Assembly: GCA_030323885.1 (NCBI GenBank)
Contig: CM059193.1
Coordinates: forward strand, 96,712,852-96,776,851
Reading direction: 5' to 3'
Length of the DNA: 64,000 nucleotides
Source of the DNA: Branchipolynoe longqiensis
Lineage: Eukaryota; Annelida; Polychaeta; Phyllodocida; Polynoidae
The notes under the pieces are model-generated. The model made no database searches and was not told the DNA's origin. It worked only from the letters and a program-made list of their open reading frames with translations. The position numbers and the translations under genes were made by a program. Shown here one piece after another: positions 11,275 through 23,439 of the stretch; the first letter of the stretch is position 1, and each line of letters starts with the position of its first letter.

Positions 11275-11639
11275 GACACAACAAACCAACCATCAAATAT
11301 ATTGATTGTTGACCTCTTCCTCAGCAAAACAACTTTTTCACAAGTATCCATCTTGGGGCAGCAACATGGATAATTTGGCGTGTGGGACCGATCAGCCCAC
11401 CTTTACAACAGTGTAATTTAGATGGGCGTTTATGGATCCACACTCCACCCCCGTTCAGGAGGTTGAGGTACACTGAGCAGTTCAAGTTTCAAGCCCCACT
11501 GGTCAGCATTTAGTTTGGCAGCTCACCAAAAGGCCTGTGGATAGTTCTAGACTTAAAGTCAGATGGTGCCACAATGGAATCCTTAGTTACGAGGGACATC
11601 TGTTGTCCAAATTGTACATGTTTATTCGTTAACATGGGT
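11275..11639. other. Non-coding spacer before LINE fragment
   Basis: The stretch 11275-11465 matches 27552-27741 in unit B. The rest (11466 onward) is missing from unit B. No gene is seen. Confidence 0.5.
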
Positions 11640-12077
11640 AATTCGCGGGCAGCGACCAACAGCTAGAACCACCTCACGGTCACAGCTACCTAGCCTATTG
11701 GCCCCACTGTCCGCTGCCGCCATCAGAAAGTACTCTGGTCCTACCTGGCAGTTGCCATGGTGGAACTCCCTTCCAGCGGGAATTCCAGAACTAAGCAAAT
11801 TTGATAACAGATGGCGTCACCATCACCACATGACCAGTGACCCTCTGCTAAAGCCACGTGATCACAACGGCCACAGCACCCGAGCAACGAGCAACTTATC
11901 AACTTCACCCACCCACCCACACCTTACCCTTATGGGTTGATCGTTCGAATTCCACCTACTTGGGTAATTGATCCCCGGCGAGGTTGCAAGGTGCTTCTGG
12001 GTGGTCCTGCGACCAACCAGAACTCTCAGACACAACATGTATGCCTACATCAGCAATGAATAAATAAATAAATAACC
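11640..12077 (+). mobile_element. LINE 3' fragment with AATA tail
   Basis: A short frame around 11720-11830 encodes WWNSLPAGIPELSKFD, the terminal block common to many LINE ORF2 proteins, and the segment ends at an (AATA)n tail at 12057-12076. Everything upstream is lost. Unit B lacks this insertion. Confidence 0.5.
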
Positions 12078-12149
12078 ATCTACATCCAGTCGTCTCTCCG
12101 CCTTGTGAATTAGGCCTACCATAGATAACAGATTCACCCCATACTTGTA

Positions 12150-14929
12150 GTACGCCTTGACTTTTGGCTGGTTTGTAACCTTGACGGTTACAGGCTGTGG
12201 GACTGCGGCATTAGAAAACGACTTCATCACCGAGTATGTGGTGCGGCAGCTCGACCTTGGTGCCCTCCTGAGGTCGTTTGCAGTCCCCCCCTTCTCACCT
12301 TGGGCCCAGTGCAGCCCCCATCATGACCAGACCCAAGGCCACCCCCAACAAGAAATGCATCATTGTCGACCTGTCACACCCACCCGGCAGGAGCGTTAAC
12401 GCGGGCATGCGCCACAAAGCCTACCTCGGCCTTCCTTCTATGTATAGCCTCCCCTCGGTAGCCAAACTGGGCCGGAGGCTCATGCAGGAGGGCCAGAGGG
12501 CCTACTCCTGGACCGCGGATATCTCTTGGGTCTACCGGTAGCTCCAAGCGGACCCCCTGTCTGTGGCACTATTCTGCATAATGGTCGACGACCACCTATA
12601 CATCAACATTGCGCTTTGGTTGCAGGACCTCGGTGGCTGCCTGTGTGCATGTCATCTCCGCGATCTCTTGGCTCATGAGTTCATCGGCTGTGAGGCCCCC
12701 TACATCCGGGCCCACCAGGCCTTCGACGCCCTCCTTGCACTGTGCGCAGACCTGGGCATCGACCTGGCCCCCGACAAGGGCTTCCCCCAGCAGTCAAGCT
12801 CACATGGCTGGCTTTCGAGGTCTGTTTGCAGCGCACGCTGATACGGATACCCCAGGCCAAGCTTGACCAACTGGTCGAGGATTGCGGCCGGTGGCTGTTG
12901 AGGCCCTCCCTCACCAGGAAGGCCCTCCAGAGGCTGCTGGGGAAGCTCGCCGACATCAGTCAGTGCATCCCCTCGGCACGTAAGTTCATGTGCCACATAC
13001 AGAGGAGCATCCGCTCCCTCCCCACCGGGCGTCGCCAATGTGGACCCCGACCTCTGGAAGGATGACCGTTGGTTCTACGACTAAACCTCCAACGGCCACG
13101 TCTTGTACCTCCTGCCGGCCCCGGTCCGGCCCATGTGGACCATCGAGTGTGGCTCCTGCCTCACAGGTGGGTGGCGCGTTCTCCGCAGAGCGCTGCTCCG
13201 AGGCATATGACGACCGCATGAGGGGCATGTACCGCACCATCCACAAGCTTGAGGCCGTCAACCTCATCCTGGTGGTCAAGACCCTGAGGCCAGCGGTGTC
13301 AAGTGGCATCAAGGTCATCATGAACACGGACAATGTGGCCTCCGCTCCCGCCCACGAGTCTGGCCGTGCCACTGACACAACCCTGGGGGCGTGCGCCCGG
13401 GAGCTCTGGCTGATCGCGGTGATGGCCTCCTTTACCATCACTGTCAGGCACAATCCCAGCATCGAGCTGTTGCTCACCGATGCCCTCAGTCGAGCACACT
13501 CTTCCCTGTTGTCACTGGACTATGTCCGGGAGCAAAGTCGCATTAACTCATTATCCCAAATTCGGGTTCACCAGTAGCCTGACATGTTTCCCCATGATCT
13601 CTGATCTGTAACCTCGGCGATGGGGCGCACGCACACATGATGACCCTCTACCGGGCAGCGCAGGCAACGGGGATGTGGCAGAACCACGCGAGACAGGCCA
13701 CCCATTATGTCGAGTTCATGCTCGACTGGGACGTCGACCAAATGAAGCCCGCTATGATGTCATGCAATTCATCGCGCACCTCCACTTCGGTGGCCAATGC
13801 CCTCTCCGCCGGACACTCCTGGCTCTGGGAGGCCGGCAGGGACCCTGCCCCCTTGGACGCCCCCTTTTCTGAGCAGGTCCGGTCGGGTGGGGAAGGCTCT
13901 TCATGGGACACCGCAGTGTGGTCCCCTGCGCGGCGGTCATCATTGCATTCTTTACTCTGATGCGCCAGAGTCAAACCTCCTCTCCCACTCCCACAGTGGG
14001 AGGGGAGGGGAGGGGAGCCCCGGGGGGCTCCGAGTCACCATATCGTCATCCAAGATGATAAAGTCACCGTCGCAGGCCGTCGCCCTATTCGTCCCGGTGT
14101 CCCAGGGACACCAGTTTGCGAGGGACACATTGCTTCTGCACATGAGTAAAAATCAAACAGCATCGTCACTAACCTTATGAATTTAATATAATGTTTTTGG
14201 TAAAGATGTTTTCTATATGTGTGCCAAGCAATTTGTTTCTAGATGGTGTAATTTGGGAGATATTTGACTTGTTCTGTATTTTCTGTATGGACATTGCTCA
14301 CGACCATTGACAATCCCTTGAGTTTGACGGTATACGCAGTGCAAAACATTAGTTATATTCAAAATTAATAGAAATCAAGAACCCTAACCTTATAAATTTA
14401 ATATAGTCTTTATGGCAAAGATGTTTTCTATTTGTGCCCCAAGCGATTTGTTTCTAGATGGTGTAATTTGAGAGATATTTTACTTCTTCTGTATGAAGAT
14501 TTGCTCATGGCCGTTGACAATGCATTTGAATGGAAGTGTCCCTGGCAAACTGGTCTCCCTCGGAATCTGCATCACCGGCCTCTTCGTGCCCGGTCCGGGC
14601 CAGGTCCCGGGTGGTGCAGCATGTCCCGGCCCCCTCCGATGGCCCGGCGTTCATCTGCCACACCGGGGCCCCCTTGACCCCACAGATGCTCATGGAGGCA
14701 GGGCCCTGGTGGCATCGAATTTCACCCTCCACGGCCTGCACTTTGAGGGCCGATGACCTGGCGGCCATAATGGCACAAGGCACCTGGGAGTCCTCATTGG
14801 TGTTCAGCTAGGTCCCCCGCCTGGCCACCTCTTTTTTAAGGACTAATTTGTTGGGGTCGGCTCCGGCGGCCTCAGAGCACCCGGCGATCGGGGAGGCGCC
14901 CCTCGACATCAACACCATCGACTGACTTC
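12150..14929 (+). pseudogene. DIRS-like retrotransposon relic, unit A
   Basis: Decayed pol of a tyrosine-recombinase retrotransposon. RT blocks (IIVDLSHPPGRSVNAG near 12360, WTADISWVYR near 12512, then a TAG at 12539) are followed by RNase H remnants at 13200-13500 (ARELWLIAVMA and LSRAH) and recombinase pieces at 13637-13960 and 14530-14812 (ending AAIMAQGTWESS). The RT active site and the recombinase HxxR are lost or out of frame. An AT-rich insert at 14143-14535, itself a tandem pair of about 235-bp units, breaks the recombinase and is absent in unit B. It is about 75-80 percent similar to the relic at 27712-29873 and distinct from the GC-rich DIRS copies. Confidence 0.82.
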
Positions 14930-16873
14930 CCTCATTATTATTATTATTATTATTATTATCCTCTTCTTTGATGCAGGCTTGTGGGAGCCTATACAAAGCT
15001 TGTAGCTCTGAGCTCTAATGGTATGCAGCCTCAACATCGTACAGGAATATTTCTCTGGCCCAGGCCCTGTCCAGCGCATTCTTGAATTGATTCATGGTAG
15101 CTGCTTCCACATGTTTATCACTCCCTGTGAAAAGAAGGCCCCTCTGAGTGAGCTGTTGTACCTTGGCTTGAAAAGCTTCTTGGAGTGACCTCTGGTATTG
15201 CTTCCCTGTATGCGTCTGAATAGCAAGGCCTCATCCACATTATACTCAGCATTCAGGAACTTCCATGTGTTGATCATGTCCCCACAAAAACTTCTGTATG
15301 TGAGGCTTGGTAACTTGAGTCTCCTGAGCCTGTCTGGATAACTAAGGTCCTTCAGATGTGGCACAAGCTTAGTTAACCTTCTCTGAACAGCTTCAATGGA
15401 TTTAATATCCTTCTTCAATGTTGGGTGCCATATAGTGACTCCATACTCTAGTATTGGCCATACTTGGCTCTTGTACAATATGATCAGCATCTTTTCGTCC
15501 AAGTATTTGAAGGTTCTGAGAATCATTCCCACAATCTTATTCGCTTTGGATACGGTTTGTTGTATGTGCTGGGAGAAATTTAGCCTATTGTCTACAAATA
15601 CTCCTAAATCTTTCTCTACCTCACTCTCTTTGAGATTTAGTGGCTGGCCAGTAGAATTTTCATGCATAACATATGAATAGTCTGGGTGGTGTCTCCCTAT
15701 TCGCATGACCTGGCATTTATTCGGATGGAACTTCATCTGCCACTGCTTGGCTCAATTCTCCATTTCCAGCAAGTCCTATTGCAGATCAGCACAGTCTTCC
15801 GTGGAATTCACAGTTCTGTAGATCTTTGCGTCATCTGCAAATAATTTTATCCCACATGATACAATCTCTGGCAGGTCATTGATGAAAATAACGAACAGAA
15901 TAGGACCCAGGACGCTCCCTTCAGGTATCCCACTGAGAACCTCTTTGAAGGAAGATTTACTGCCATTTACTACAACTTTGGATCCATCTCAGAGTATTTC
16001 CTTCGATGCCATAGTTTTGTAACTTGGTAGCTAGCCTCTGGTGGGGGACAGTATCAAATGCCTTCATGAAATCTAAGTATATAGTACCTAGTGATTCCCC
16101 CCTATCCATTGCATCGGTCCATATTTCCAAAGTTTCTAGTAGCTGCGTAACTGTTGATTTCTTTGGTAGGAACCCATGTTGGTGGTCCGACATCAATTTG
16201 TTCTCTAGCATATGGCTGAGCATGTGCTCTCTGATGATACTTTCCATTACTTTGCATACTATAGATGTGAGGCTTACTGGCCTATAATTTGCTGGAGAAT
16301 GCTGGTTTCCTTTTTTGAAAATTGGGATAACATTGGCTATTTTCCATTTGTTGGGTAGGCAACCAGATTCAAATGACTTATTGACAATTATAGTAAGTGG
16401 TTTTGCAAGCACCACACTCAATTCCTTCAGCACTTTTGGATGTACTCTATCAGGTCCAGGTGATTTGCCTGTTTTGAGTTTGTCCAGCATTTTTTTAACA
16501 ATGTCTGGTGTGAATAGCACCTCAGGGAAGTCCTTCATTAATTTGCATTTCTGTACCAGCGGTACTGTGTTAACATCCTCTCTAGTGAAAACACCTGAGA
16601 AAAAATTATCAATATCCTTTGAAGCTAGGCTCCCATCTGTTTGTTCCAGTTCATCTGTTCCACTCTTGGTTTTCATCTTAGAGTTTATATATGCCCAAAA
16701 TGATTTCTTGGGCAATGAGTTTCTCAAAGTTTCTTATAGCCTTACATGACTTCCAAGTTCCATCGTACCTGGTTTCTCAGTTTGGCATATATTTTGTGTC
16801 CATCAGAGCTTCTTGTGGCAGAGTATTTCCTCCAAGCTTGTTGTTTGAGTATGAATTTGGTGATTGTACCGTC
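14930..16873 (-). mobile_element. CR1-like LINE, copy B
   Basis: A 5'-truncated, nearly intact C-terminal half of CR1-type ORF2. The frame 16727-15957 (256 aa) has the RT finger and palm blocks up to YLDFMKAFDTVPH; the FADD box is at 15830-15841; the frame 15736-15092 (214 aa) has the thumb and tail, with EKDLGVFVDNRLNFSQH, LEYGVTIWHPTLKKD and RLTKLVPHLKDLSYPDR. The 3' end is an (ATT)n tract on the + strand at 14934-14960. Endonuclease and ORF1 are absent. Unit C lacks the element at the same position, giving an empty site. A frame break at 15737-15956 makes it inactive. Confidence 0.9.
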
Positions 16874-17646
16874 ACATTTTGTAATAAACCTTAACTTTCT
16901 TCTCCCACTCGGTCTCCGGCTTCCCTTACTCGAATCAGAAAATGGACCCGATAAATCGGTCCCTGTTTTGGATGAAGAGTAGCCTAACCTTCAGAGGCGA
17001 CGGTTGTAGAAGCAGAGGGTTCTTTGTAGTAAGGGTGAAAAACAACCTTATATAAAAGCTGGCTAAAAATGTTGACATGGTGGGGAAATCAACTGAGCTG
17101 ATAAACTCTTAATTTATGAAGCAAAATATATTCTTTATATATACGTCTTCATATTTACCCGCTACACTTGAGTTGAAAAATGTAATACAAAATGTAGTTT
17201 AATTGACTTTAAAACAGAAATAGACAGTGTTCTATCGCCGACATCTTGTCATTTTGCATTCTCTCCCATTTCACCAACTCTCTGGTGATATATGTAGCCA
17301 TTTGATACTGGAACCAGGGATTCTAATTCCTGTTCCATACTGAAGCTATTCCCACCAGTATTTAGACTATGTTGTCGTTCACCCCTACTTTATCTGGGCC
17401 TGTCCATGTTGTAGCATGGAAAATTGTGCCGGAAACCTGATTGATGCCTTCGCAGTGTTAATAGATACTTGCTATCTGGAATAACACTTTTTTTGGAAGC
17501 AAATGATTAACAAAAATCAAACACTCAACATTTAGATAGTAAATTGCCGAATCATCACGGGCAATTAGAACTATTAGAATCAACTTTGTATCTAATACAA
17601 AATGGATTAAGTTTGCTAATCCACTCCGTTCCTTTATTCCCTCCAG

Positions 17647-17762
17647 TTGCCTATTCAGCAGTGAGGCCACTCAGACACATGACCTTTCTTCCGGGAGAGT
17701 TACAAAAGCCACCATTACGTGCATCGTGACTTATGGTTCACAAGGGAGCATCACAAGTAAAG
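17647..17762 (+). CDS. Ig-like exon 3, unit B
   Basis: 116-bp exon with acceptor CTTTATTCCCTCCAG and donor GTCAGT, phase 2 in and phase 1 out, one Cys in the same ITCIVTYGS context. It differs from the unit A exon by a single substitution (Ile to Thr in KATITC). Its natural upstream partner in phase is exon 9293-9467. Confidence 0.62.
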
Positions 17763-19504
17763 GTCAGTGAACCATGACACGCACCTCAATATATTGTGAG
17801 TGTTCAGATAAATAATACTCTGCATTAAATCACTAATAACTAAGGACATTAATAAGTTCTGATAACATTGCACACACCACCCCACCCCCTGCCCCTGCCA
17901 ATATAGGTAGATACATTAATGAACATAAAATAAGGTAAGAAATCGGATTTTGACTGGTTGCAATCTACAAATCACATAGTGACAACCTGTAAGCAAGAAA
18001 CAACAACACCAAAAACAAAATCTAAAAGGATTTCAATCAAACTGGCGTAGTAAGGGCCTACTGTCCAACGGTGAAAACAAGTGTGAACAAACGTATCCGT
18101 TAAGGGCACGGTCAATAAATTGATCAATAAAAAAACAACTAATTAGTGAATTACATGATTGTGCCTATCCTATCTGTGAGTTCATTAAAACCCATGCCTA
18201 TTATAATTACTTGCATTCATGATGGCCCTTGATTCCAACAGCAACATATGGCACTAAAAATAAAACGTGCAATCAACCATCCAGTAATAAATGACACCAT
18301 CACTCTTAATTGAATTTTGACAGAAGTGGAATTAACTGACGCTCACAGTTGCACATAATCCGATGAAATCATGTTTTCAAACACAATCACACACATTTTT
18401 CTCAGGATATCTAAGTTATATTCTAGTGTCCATGATCATCACTTCTTTCAGACTCTTAAAGAATCTTAAAGAATGTTGAAAGAAATGTTGAAGAATGTTA
18501 AATACTGCTAGAGATTGTCAACTAGCTTAAAGCTGCCTGGTCCGATGAAAGCATCACATTTTCACAACCAAACCAATTATCTAGACTAAATTTTGCACAT
18601 CTGACTTCGATACTGGTCTCCTTTCTAAGCATTTGTTGCTACATCGAAGGAATACGGAGTCAAATTAATGTATTAATATATGTTACTGCTGTGGCCTATG
18701 GCTTGATGTGAAAGCTTGCCAATATTAAATTACCATGTTTGCACTTCAAATATCTTCAGAGTTAGCCATTTAAAGAAAAGGTTATGTCAACACCAAAGTA
18801 AGGTAGATAATAATACTCAACCTAATAATATCTATCCCCAAAACATAATAGGAACTAAAAACAAAATACACATATACATCAAACTCTGCAACTTTAGGAA
18901 AAGAATGGTGCATTACATTTTGATTCAACCAGTTCGTATGTGCAAGGTACTTTGCATGATTGCACTGCAAGTGTATGTGAAGTTAACCATAACTTGGTGA
19001 TTTATTACTGCATACAAGGAATATTAATTCACTTTAATCAAACATGGCATTTCGATATGCATGCCAACATGTATTTCACATCATTTCTCTTCGAATATCA
19101 CAAAAGTTACCCTTTTAAAATAAAAGTTGCTTTCAAAGTAAATTAATATGGACCATAATGATCAATCTAGTACATTTATATCAAATACATTGCTGAAACT
19201 CAAGAACCATAGCCCTATGTAATAGACAATGTGGCACCATCTGCCTACATGTAGCTAATGAATTCTTTTTTCCTTCTCAACCTTTTCTATGGAAAATACA
19301 TAACCTCATCAGCCATACTGAGAAATATAGGTAAGTGGCACTATTGTATAATATAGCCAGTAACAATCAACAATACTAGTAAATGATGTGTTTCTGATTT
19401 GCTGTGTTGTTCTCTCTCTAAATCTTCTATCAGTCAAATCAGATGGATGCCATATCTATTATGACCTTTACATAACAAACACTATCAAAAAAGCAAACCC
19501 CAAA
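17763..19504. other. Intron of unit B
   Basis: Unit B copy of 2177-3880; no gene is seen. The LINE fragment follows at 19505. Confidence 0.55.
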
Positions 19505-19728
19505 ATATGGCTACTGCAAAACAGATACACTACATGACTGAGAACATGGCAATTAAAATATATAAAGGCATGATCCTCCCCTACTTCGACTATGGTGATG
19601 TAGTATAAATGGGAGGAAATACCAAACCACTAAACAAGCTACATGTACTGCAAAACATAGCCATTAAAATATGTCTCCTAGTACACAAAATATATCCTAC
19701 AATAGAACTAGACAAAAAATGCTACATC
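19505..19728 (+). mobile_element. LINE RT fragment, unit B, interrupted
   Basis: Copy of the fragment at 3881-4430 with several stops. It breaks off at 19728, where a TIR element begins. On the far side of that element the sequence resumes at the equivalent of position 6142, so about 2 kb of the unit, including the stalk exon, has been lost here. Confidence 0.65.
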
Positions 19729-21346
19729 ACCCTATTCATGCCGCGGCCATGTTGAAACCAGACCGAGGGCACTTACGAGTCTGCCAGGCACCGCTGTATG
19801 AAAAGTCATGTGAATACTTTTTGGTCGACCAAAACCTCTCGAAATCACACAAATTTGAGGGGATTCATTTTTTAAAGTAAGTTATTCATCTTTGCATACC
19901 TGTTTTCTATCTATTGGCCAATTTTCACGAAGATTGGGTGACCCTCGCATGGTGATTTTTCCCATTCTTTAACTACAATGTGACTGTTAACTTCAAGTCT
20001 GCCTAGTTATGGTTTGTTGTTTTGGGGAGTTTTCAGTCGCATTGGTGTGCTGATGGCTGCAAATCTGCAGCACTGAATGGGCACCGCTGAAAGCAGTCCC
20101 ATGAGGTCGGGAGTTGGCTTCCGATGGGGAATGATCAGAGGAATTGGGGGGGGGGGGGGTGGGAGGAAGGAAAAAGGCAGCCTAAGAGCCGAACCACAGT
20201 ACTCTGAGAGGGCCGGGGGAAGCTGGGTGGTTGGTTAGTTTTACGCCCCAGTAAGACCCTAGGCCATACCAGGACGTACACCGACTTGTGACAGCGCCCA
20301 ATCATGGCAACTTTATAGTGCTGCCCAACTGGGAAATCAGGCCGCCGGCACCATGACCTGATGTCCCACACAGTCACATTATCCTGACACTGTCCTCATA
20401 ATGCCAAGCGCCAAGCAGCAACAGTTACGTATTTTATAAGTCATTGGTTTGACAAGACCAGGATCCAAACTTCAGTCCCTCCAGATTCACCGGTATGCAA
20501 GTAAGTCCGGCCAAGGCCAGAGGAAGAAGTGAAGTGAGGATGCGATTAGATAGGTAGTGGGTGGGGTTACCTGTTTGTTGCCAGTGAAAATTAGTGGTTA
20601 GTTGGCAGTGGTGTCCAGCGTGAATAGGGTGAATTCACCCTATTCACGTGCGACCTAATTAGGCATCAGAACGAGGATGAGTAAGCGTCGGTATTGGAAA
20701 TGGCCATAAGACACTACTGTGTGCTGATGTGTATGAACTACTAGATACATTAAAGGAGTACAATTTGAGGATATTAACTTTTGAAACTATCATAATAATG
20801 TTTGCTTACGTTTTTCCTATTTATTGGTCAATTTTCATGAAGATGATGCATTTCAGTAGGCAATGTCAACAAAGTCAAAAACCTTGGCTACCAATCTTTT
20901 CTTAAATTCAAAATTGCATAACTTTCTTAATATAGATATATTAAAAAATAGATTTTAACCCTTTTAAAGCTATTATTAATTTGTAATTACTAAGACTAGT
21001 TGTTTAACTCTGTTGCACAGATAGCTACGCTGACAGTGCTGCATTACATGACACCACCATAACTATGCAGACTTGAAGTTGACAGCCACATTGTAGTTAA
21101 AGAATGGGGAAAATCACCATGCAAGGGTCACCCAATCTTCGTGAAAATTGGCCAATAGATAGAAAAAGGGTATGCAAAGATGAATATGTTGTGTTCAAAA
21201 ATGAATACCCTCAAATTTGAGTGATTTTGAGAGGTTTTGGTTGACAAACAAGTTTTCACATTACTTTACATACAACCTCGCCTCGCAGATGTGTAAGTTC
21301 CCTCGGTCTGGTTTCAACATGGCCGTGGCGTGAATAGGGTGAATTC
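19729..21346. mobile_element. Back-to-back TIR elements (foldback structure)
   Basis: The outer arms, about 19731-20010 and 21070-21345, are inverted copies of about 270 bp starting ACCCTATTCATGCCGCGG and ending GCGTGAATAGGGT. In the middle, at 20617-20650, two further ends meet head to head as GTGAATAGGGTGAATTCACC followed by CTATTCAC. The structure is best read as two inverted copies of one TIR family abutting each other. No transposase frame is seen. A poly-G run lies at 20146-20160 and a SINE-like block at 20210-20480. Confidence 0.65.
20210..20480. repeat. SINE-like block inside TIR element
   Basis: The block runs from GGTTGGTTAGTTTTACGCCC through ATAAGTCATTGGTTTGAC to GATCCAAACT. Its right part resembles the SINE-like repeat at 9741-9790. 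Length and layout fit invertebrate SINEs, but no A or B box is convincing. Confidence 0.4.
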
Positions 21347-21951
21347 CCTTGATTATGTTGTAAAATGTTTTGTCAATGACGCAAAATTACCATGCATGCC
21401 TTATACTCCAGTGCCACTCCTGCATAAGTATATTCAGCGCTGAAAGGAGAGGGACAACCAGCCACTTTTGAACTTGTCTGAGCCTGCTTGAACTTGCCTA
21501 AAAATGGACTTTCCTCTTCTCGTTTTTGCGAGAACTCAGTGTCAGCCAATTAGAGCTGTTCTTTTTTATTGCAAATGGCAGCCCCCAATAACAGCTCTGA
21601 TTGGCTGAAATTATGGAAAGGTCCCAGTCGAAAACGTCCATTTTTTGTTTTTGTAGTTTCTACTGAGTGCAGGTGGCAGAGTGACGATCTAGCTGCATGG
21701 AGGCTAACTAATAAGAAAGACAAAAATAGCCCTTGCCTCGTGAGCAAATTATCGATGTTAGCCTCTGCCAACATACTGAATGTAACATATGATTCATAAA
21801 TAACAACAATTATTTTAGAATATTTAATGCAGTTACATGTCTCATTATGTGAAATATGGTGTGCATATGGTTTAATATATGGTGCATTGCTTATCTGGCT
21901 GTATCTACCTTCTCAGTAGTCAACACATTGACTCTTGTTGTGCATCCACAG
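21347..21951. other. Intron upstream of V-like exon B
   Basis: Unit B copy of 6142-6737, with high identity; no gene is seen. Confidence 0.5.
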
Positions 21952-22302
21952 GAGGTATTTTCAGAGCTAGGATCGTACCCAGTGTGACACCACCAAACAG
22001 TTGGGTACTACTGGAAGCTGCATGCAGCAAACCCATCACTTCTATCGTTTGGCAAGACAAATATGCTTCCACATTAGTTCAGTACATCACATCTGGTGAA
22101 ATATATAGAATAGGACCATATTACAGGAATGACCCCATTGTACCACATAGAGGATATCTGAAAAAGGGGAACAATACTTCTCAATACTCTAGTATGTTGT
22201 TGTATGTCCGTGGATGCAACAATGGCCCATACTTGTTTGGCATGCAGGAAGTTGGTGCTCGAAGTTACAGTGCAATACGTGTGCCCATCACAATAAAATC
22301 AA
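21952..22302 (+). CDS. V-like Ig exon, unit B
   Basis: This 351-bp exon has acceptor TTGTGCATCCACAG and donor GTAGGT, and is symmetrical (phase 1-1). It encodes about 117 residues: a B-strand-like LEAACSKP, Trp in SIVWQDKY, and LLYVRGCNNGPYLF, where Cys precedes the F-strand Tyr and Phe sits at the usual Cys position. This matches unit A and suggests a non-canonical disulphide. Only PNSW, YIT, RGYLK and YVR.CN..PY are shared with unit A, whereas 60 bp on either side are almost identical. It is in phase with exon 22865-23057. It has no signal peptide of its own and is read as an internal exon. Confidence 0.65.
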
Positions 22303-22549
22303 GTAGGTCATACTATGAATATCATTGAGTTATTTTCTAAGCTTGGAGCAGCTCTTAAATGAGACCAAACACAACTTGTTTGCAGATTATTCGACTTCAA
22401 GAAATATATTCCAATGTTTAAAAACTAAGCTAGAGTACTATTATTAATACTATATAATAATATATGACCATTTGTGTCTTTAATAACATAATTTAGTAGC
22501 ATTGACGGCAAACCTGTTTGTGATAACCCAGTTTTCTCAGCAAAAAAAT

Positions 22550-22805
22550 GTTGCACCTAACCTGGCATATTAGGGATAAACATGTATGCAAATTCATAAG
22601 TTCTCACCACAACCATGCTTAACCTAACCTAACCTAGAATAGTATTTTATCTCGAGATATATAAGTTCTCACCATAAACAAGTTACACAGAACCTAACCT
22701 AATAGGGATATACATGGATTTATAATTTCTCACCACAAACATGTTGAACCTAACCTAATAGAGATATTATACAAATTTATAATTTCTCACCACAAGCATG
22801 TCGAA
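22550..22805. repeat. Intronic satellite, short array in unit B
   Basis: Four to five units of the CCTAACCTAA satellite seen at 7330-9250, at the same intron position. No TRIM is inserted here. Confidence 0.7.
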
Positions 22806-22864
22806 CCTAACCTAACTTAATAAGGATATTATATAAATTAATTGCTATGTTTTCTGCTTCACAG

Positions 22865-23057
22865 ATCTTCCTGTACCGACGGTATTCAGTGGAGATGTCA
22901 ACGTCATTGCACTTACTGTGCAGCAGCCAGACATGTACAAATTTGCTTGTAAAATCAGTCATGCGACAGCAGCACATATGCTCACCATAAATACAGTGAT
23001 CGACGGTGTGACCCCACAAACACAACAGGAAGAAATGGGCATCGAGAATACCGGAAG
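22865..23057 (+). CDS. Ig-like exon 2, unit B
   Basis: A 193-bp exon with acceptor TGTTTTCTGCTTCACAG and donor GTAACT, phase 1-2. It encodes about 64 residues with MYKFACKISHAT (B-strand-like Cys) and the conserved end EMGIEN. It is six codons longer than the unit A exon, with both frames open and both phases kept, which argues for a functional exon. The next exon in phase is 30687-30802. Confidence 0.64.
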
Positions 23058-23084
23058 GTAACTTAAGCGCTATGGCTAGGCATG

Positions 23085-23367
23085 TAAGCTTCTTGACAAA
23101 TGCACTCCACTGTCCTCTGCACAGCTTGTATCATGTTTGTTTGTTGGGGTCTTAGATCATGGCAACATCTAAGGTCATATCAGGATGGGTGCCGATTTGT
23201 GAGAGTGTGCACTCATGGAACAGGCCACCGGCACATTGACCCAGTTTGCCACTCAGTCGCACGATCCTAATACTGAGCTAACCAGTCCTTGCCCTATTCT
23301 GGAAATGTAGAGCGCCAAGTATCAATTCTGTAGGTCATTGGATTGACTCGGCTGGGATTCAAACTCA
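23085..23367. repeat. SINE-like repeat after exon 2, unit B
   Basis: Unit B copy of the block at 9480-9800, cut at 23367 where the GC-rich DIRS element starts. Confidence 0.4.
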
Positions 23368-23439
23368 TGGTGTGGCGGGGGTAGAGCAGCGGCACACGTG
23401 CGCGTATTGTGCGAATGTGCGGAAGGTCCTCACAATGCA

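Noticed and set aside
20135..20377. 80-codon - strand frame with Pro run
   Set aside because: The Pro run is the complement of a poly-G tract inside a TIR element; SINE-like sequence, not a gene.
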